IMG/VR virus record: IMGVR_UViG_3300048012_000251
Span: 1-24,369 of that record
DNA length: 24,369 nucleotides
Strand: one strand, 5' to 3'
Source: a virus
Shown in pieces: positions 23,386-24,369 of this stretch (within the stretch, counting starts at the first letter, position 1; each line of letters begins with the position of its first letter). The notes beneath the pieces were generated by a model. It saw only the letters and a program-made list of their open reading frames with translations, ran no database searches and was not told the DNA's origin. The position numbers and the translations under genes are program-made.

Positions 23386-23491
23386 TGACAATTTGACATG
23401 ACACATATGACTGATTGTCATGACATTACGACATCTTCTTATTTATTTTATTGTATGACATTGTGACATAGTGTGGAATGACATAATGACA
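23386..23491. repeat. TGACA repeat array (four 13-base TGACA-NNN-(T/C)GACA units)
   Basis: Four direct units with half-sites 8 bases apart: TGACAATTTGACA (23386), TGACATTACGACA (23421), TGACATTGTGACA (23456) and TGACATAATGACA (23479). An extra TGACA is at 23399, and a perfect palindrome TGTCATGACA at 23416-23425. Single copies in either orientation occur at 23078, 23116, 23135 and 23337. The 8-base spacing of half-sites is the mark of direct-repeat operators or iterons. Confidence 0.75.
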
Positions 23492-23515
23492 TATTCTACT
23501 ACTAAACAATTCATA

Positions 23516-23556
23516 TACTTTTTACAAACTAAATACGATAACAAATGGATAATATT
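23516..23556 (+). repeat. Leader-like direct repeat, copy 1 (partner 23691-23729)
   Basis: The core AATACGATAACAAATGGATAATAT (split here as AATACGATAAC and AAATGGATAATAT) at 23532-23555 matches 23706-23729 at 21 of 24 bases. The similarity extends left over ACTTTT(T)ACAAAC. Each copy has an ATG opening a short MDNI frame: 37 codons from 23545 in copy 1 and 9 codons from 23719 in copy 2. Confidence 0.65.
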
Positions 23557-23563
23557 ATTGACT

Positions 23564-23707
23564 ATGAAACGAATATACTACATAAAGCAATTAACTACAT
23601 TTCTTCAATCAAATCAAGAAATACTTTTACAACAATTGTTGCCACAAGAATTACTTAATGAAATATATTACTTTCAAAGATTTCAAGAAAAACTTTTACA
23701 AACATAA
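23564..23707 (+). CDS. Possible 47-residue protein (uncertain)
   Basis: From the ATG at 23564 the frame encodes MKRIYYIKQLTTFLQ and continues as a Gln/Leu-rich helix (NQEILLQQLLPQELLNEIYY) to a stop at 23707. The frame stays open leftwards to ATGs at 23486 and 23471, but those lie inside the TGACA array, so I prefer the inner start. A competing frame from ATG 23545 gives a 37-residue peptide (MDNIIDYETNIL...). The DNA is extremely A/T-rich, where chance frames are common. Of the two frames this one has the more protein-like helix, but neither is well supported. It lies between the two copies of the leader repeat, which may itself be an untranslated or attenuating leader. Confidence 0.3.
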   Translation: MKRIYYIKQLTTFLQSNQEILLQQLLPQELLNEIYYFQRFQEKLLQT

Positions 23708-23729
23708 TACGATTGTAAATGGATAATAT
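23691..23729 (+). repeat. Leader-like direct repeat, copy 2 (partner 23516-23556)
   Basis: Second copy of the roughly 40-base repeat, 175 bases downstream of the first and 35 bases before the ATG of the 75-residue gene. The duplicated sequence may be a promoter/leader unit copied in front of successive small genes. Between this copy and that ATG lies only A/T sequence (AATAATAATAACT). Confidence 0.65.
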
Positions 23730-23763
23730 AAATGTAAATAATAACTAATAAATAATAATAACT

Positions 23764-23991
23764 ATGCAAAATTTAATTTCTAAAAGATTTGTAATCAGAA
23801 AATCTTTAATCGGTAAAAATCAAACTATCACTGTCAACTTTAAAAATGGCAAAACTGTAACTTACAATCACGATAAAGTGTATGAAGTTATGAAAGATAA
23901 ACTTGAAAATATGCCTTGCTTTATCAAATACAAATCTTACACTTCATCAACTAGTGTACCAGTATCAGTAAGAGAAGTAGTTGAACAATAG
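23764..23991 (+). CDS. Small plus-strand protein, function unknown
   Basis: A 75-residue mildly basic protein beginning MQNLISKRFVIRKSLIGKNQ, with beta-like TITVNFKNGKTVTYNHDKVY, a helix (EVMKDKLENM) and an end VPVSVREVVEQ. The composition looks like a folded small protein rather than a chance frame. Its start context AATAACTATG is the same as that of the 49-residue gene at 24148, which supports both. I do not recognise a family. As the first well-supported gene right of the control region, it may be an early protein; that is inference from position. Confidence 0.7.
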   Translation: MQNLISKRFVIRKSLIGKNQTITVNFKNGKTVTYNHDKVYEVMKDKLENMPCFIKYKSYTSSTSVPVSVREVVEQ

Positions 23992-24016
23992 TAAACTACT
24001 CTCTTCAAAATAAAAT

Positions 24017-24081
24017 CTCACACAGGTGACTGTCCGAACCTTCAGGCAACGGGAAAACTGGGCAGGGTAAATACACGTGAG
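24017..24081 (+). ncRNA. Candidate structured RNA between two small genes
   Basis: An outer stem CTCAC (24017-24021) / GTGAG (24077-24081) encloses an inner 6-bp stem CTGTCC (24030-24035) / GGGCAG (24060-24065; one T-G pair). The inner loop has CCTTCAGG and CAACGGGAAAAC. The G+C content is well above the flanks, as expected for RNA structure in an A/T-rich genome. It is followed directly by the tRNA-like hairpin. The outer CTCAC could instead pair with GTGAG of that hairpin (24100-24104), giving two alternative folds. No known riboswitch or ribozyme core was recognised. Confidence 0.4.
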
Positions 24082-24083
24082 TA

Positions 24084-24123
24084 AGACATAATGGTTAATG
24101 TGAGTTCGATTCTCATCATGTCT
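24084..24123 (+). ncRNA. tRNA-like minihelix (acceptor stem + T-arm, no anticodon arm)
   Basis: AGACATA (24084-24090) pairs with CATGTCT (24117-24123) at 6 of 7 positions like an acceptor stem. Directly before the 3' strand lies a T-arm: GTGAG-TTCGATT-CTCAT (24100-24116; the first pair is G-T), with the universal TTCGATT loop. The nine-base linker ATGGTTAAT has the D-loop-like GGTTA. D-arm stem and anticodon arm are absent, so it cannot be a decoding tRNA. CCA is not encoded; the next bases are ACTA. It could be a tRNA remnant or a functional minihelix of the kind RNase P and CCA-adding enzyme recognise. Confidence 0.55.
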
Positions 24124-24147
24124 ACTAATCTTAAAAACTAAATAACT

Positions 24148-24297
24148 ATGGCAAAATTCCATCACAATAAAGTGATTGACGTAATCACTAAAGTAATATC
24201 TTATTCAACAGTAGCATTCATCTTATTTTCTTGTGCAGCATTACTTGTACACATATATAATAACGGTGCTCCAACACACTTCGGAATATATGGATAG
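24148..24297 (+). CDS. 49-residue single-pass membrane peptide
   Basis: This short gene runs from ATG 24148 to TAG 24297 and encodes MAKFHHNKVIDVITKV, then a hydrophobic segment ISYSTVAFILFSCAALLVHI (17-36) and the tail YNNGAPTHFGIYG. One transmembrane helix is clear, with a basic N-terminus that is probably cytoplasmic. The start context AATAACTATGGC matches that of the 75-residue gene. The next gene's ATG overlaps its end by 8 bases. Phages often encode such small membrane peptides in early regions to affect host membrane functions or superinfection; the sequence does not show which. Confidence 0.65.
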   Translation: MAKFHHNKVIDVITKVISYSTVAFILFSCAALLVHIYNNGAPTHFGIYG

Positions 24298-24369
24298 AGC
24301 ATATTACAGTAAATTACAGCAGAGATTTGTGACGAGTGATGTTTACTTTGATGAACTACTCTTTGCAAC
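24290..24369 (+). CDS. N-terminal fragment of a plus-strand gene (runs off window)
   Basis: The frame opens at ATG 24290 and is still open at the window end: MDRAYYSKLQQRFVTSDVYF then DELLFA. Only 26 residues are visible, so no function can be given. Its overlap by 8 bases with the membrane-peptide gene and its mixed, protein-like composition support it as a coupled gene. Confidence 0.5.
   Translation, partial: MDRAYYSKLQQRFVTSDVYFDELLFA

Larger units (their letters stand above)
23040..23485. promoter_or_regulatory. Divergent non-coding control region between minus and plus blocks
   Basis: About 445 bases without a convincing gene, between the start of the minus block and the first plus-strand frames. 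It holds, left to right: an inverted repeat (23077-23121), a GGGG/CCCC hairpin and C6TC6 tract (23148-23174), a strongly C-rich part (65 C to 19 G in 23161-23340 by hand count), and an array of TGACA elements (23386-23491). The strand switch, skew change and repeats make it the best candidate in the window for early/late promoters and possibly a replication origin. I cannot place a promoter confidently; Bacteroidetes -33/-7 boxes were not clear. Confidence 0.6.

Noticed and set aside
24084-24123. A complete decoding tRNA
   Set aside because: Only acceptor, T-arm and a D-loop-like linker fit in 40 bases. No anticodon arm is found, and no matching acceptor strand further upstream.
24017-24123. 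Group I intron splitting a tRNA, or hammerhead ribozyme
   Set aside because: No group I P7/G-binding core and no hammerhead CUGANGA/GAAA pair could be placed.
23965-24165. 66-codon open frame on the minus strand
   Set aside because: It runs antisense across the tRNA-like element and into the end of the 75-residue gene; its peptide (e.g. DENRTHINHY) is the usual artefact of reading T-arm sequence.
1-24369. CRISPR array, insertion sequence or integrase-flanked prophage ends
   Set aside because: No regularly spaced repeats, transposase, integrase or attachment-site pair was found.

Overview
The window is a stretch of an AT-rich, tailed double-stranded DNA bacteriophage genome, probably infecting a marine member of the Bacteroidetes/Flavobacteria. 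The phage identity is firm: a large terminase, a portal protein, long glycine/serine/threonine-rich fibre proteins, a holin-like protein, and phage GroEL and GroES. The host call is inference. Start codons follow A/T-only leaders such as AAATAAAATG or AATAACTATG with no purine-rich Shine-Dalgarno box, which is typical of Bacteroidetes. The terminase and portal resemble those of crAss-like and other flavobacterial podoviruses, but I could not run a search.

Layout. One tightly packed block on the minus strand covers about 23039 down to 1, and a short block on the plus strand covers about 23500-24369. They diverge from a non-coding control region (about 23040-23480). In transcription order the minus block reads: small basic protein; small Cys-containing protein; GroEL; GroES; winged-helix protein; six small basic or charged proteins, most sharing a (G/S/A)(T/S)P(F/L/M)K motif and one carrying an HExxH metalloprotease signature; a holin-like protein; five fibre/spike-region genes, including a 1997-residue fibre and a 933-residue G8/beta-helix spike. 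After an 88-base gap come a coiled-coil protein, a small unknown, a protein built of two GroES-like halves, a putative small terminase, the large terminase, and a portal that runs off the window. The capsid and tail-core genes presumably lie beyond position 1.

The plus block looks like the beginning of another (possibly early) region: very AT-rich short genes, a repeated leader, a compact tRNA-like hairpin with a further foldable RNA before it, a 49-residue membrane peptide, and a gene running off the end.

How the genes fit together (inference). The minus block packages DNA, binds the host surface and lyses the cell. GroEL/GroES, plus the second double-barrel GroES-like protein beside the terminase, probably fold capsid or fibre proteins. 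The most interesting items are this two-cochaperonin arrangement, the shared short motif in the cluster that holds a mini-metalloprotease, a GC-rich codon-shifted block covering the terminase ATPase core, the TGACA repeat array in the divergent control region, and the tRNA-like minihelix.
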